A DNA stretch of 6,364 nt, from NCBI GenBank assembly GCA_035495815.1, contig DATJFH010000302.1, forward strand, positions 1-6,364. Reading direction: 5' to 3'. Of this stretch, positions 6,257 to 6,364 are shown piece by piece. Under the pieces are notes generated by a model. That model was not told where the DNA came from. It did not search any database and saw only the letters and a list, made by a program, of their open reading frames with translations. Source of the DNA: DATJFH01 sp035495815 (lineage in GTDB: Bacteria > Acidobacteriota > Terriglobia > Bryobacterales > Bryobacteraceae). The first letter of the stretch is position 1. Every line of letters starts with the position of its first letter. A program made the translations under genes and the position numbers.

Positions 6257-6363
6257 CGTAGCTCGGCAAGGCGGTCTTCGATCGGTAATAACGGATGCGC
6301 GTTGGGGGAGCATACGCCGCCGGTCGTTTCCGGGGCGGCCGGCGGCGGACCGGGTGCGGAATG
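6253..6363 (-). CDS. C-terminal end of an unidentified protein (cut by the window edge)
   Basis: An open frame enters from the right edge and encodes 36 residues before TGA at 6255-6253. It is Pro/Ala-rich at first (APGPPPAAPE, residues 3-12) and ends with a natural-looking amphipathic tail, HPLLPIEDRLAELR (23-36). The stop overlaps the ATG of the propeller-remnant gene as ATGA, the same arrangement seen between the peptidoglycan-binding-like gene and ald, and the competing frame is Arg-rich and implausible. Both points support this as the true frame. The visible part is too short to name a family. Confidence 0.55.
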   Translation of the reverse strand, partial: HSAPGPPPAAPETTGGVCSPNAHPLLPIEDRLAELR

Positions 6364-6364
6364 C

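Noticed and set aside
5778..6269. N-terminal extension of the EamA transporter to an ATG at 6269
   Set aside because: The extra 160 or so residues are Arg/Pro/Gly-rich, overlap the propeller-remnant gene in another frame, and would place a long basic tail before the first membrane helix. The GTG at 5777 gives normal family length.
6257..6313. Earlier ATG (6313) for the propeller-remnant gene
   Set aside because: It would put an Arg-rich segment in front of a clear signal peptide and ignores the ATGA overlap at 6256.
1..6364. CRISPR, tRNA/rRNA, insertion sequence, toxin-antitoxin or phage-defence module
   Set aside because: No regularly spaced repeats, no cloverleaf-like or rRNA-like segments, no transposase motifs or terminal repeats, and every gene has a housekeeping or envelope explanation.

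Overview
All the genes I can support lie on the minus strand, so the window reads right to left. The sequence is GC-rich (roughly 60% by eye) and tightly packed, with two ATGA start/stop overlaps. Several proteins look like those of soil Acidobacteriota (Bryobacterales/Solibacter-type): the HtrA C-terminal tail, the Lys/Ala-rich secreted protein with a peptidoglycan-binding domain, and the secreted protein at the left edge. This assignment comes from remembered sequence character, not from a search.

Right-hand block, about 6364 to 4872. The last 36 codons of an unidentified gene run in from the right edge. They overlap by ATGA with a short secreted protein that keeps only a fragment of a PQQ-like (BamB-like) beta-propeller. 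Two bases after that gene stops, a GTG start opens a ten-helix EamA/DMT-type transporter. The spacing suggests one operon with a damaged middle member.

Central block, about 4870 to 1558. A TATAAT box just downstream of the transporter gene probably starts a new transcript. It carries an HtrA/DegP-type envelope protease with two PDZ domains, then, after a 90-base gap with a GC-rich hairpin, a TTG-started secreted protein with a peptidoglycan-binding-like domain. That gene overlaps by ATGA with alanine dehydrogenase (ald). The first two products act in the envelope; Ald is cytosolic and interconverts L-alanine and pyruvate.

Left-hand block, about 1557 to 1. A 112-base gap with an 8-bp GC inverted repeat and a possible leaderless promoter precedes an acyl-CoA dehydrogenase closest to the short/branched-chain (2-methylacyl) type. 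After a 46-base gap with a perfect 7-bp hairpin comes the start of another secreted protein, cut by the window edge.

No gap exceeds 300 bases. I saw no RNA genes, CRISPR arrays, insertion sequences, attachment sites or origins. This is mostly ordinary chromosomal housekeeping sequence. The items most worth checking are the propeller remnant and the ATGA coupling of a secreted wall-binding-type protein to alanine dehydrogenase. I did not find a convincing undescribed system.
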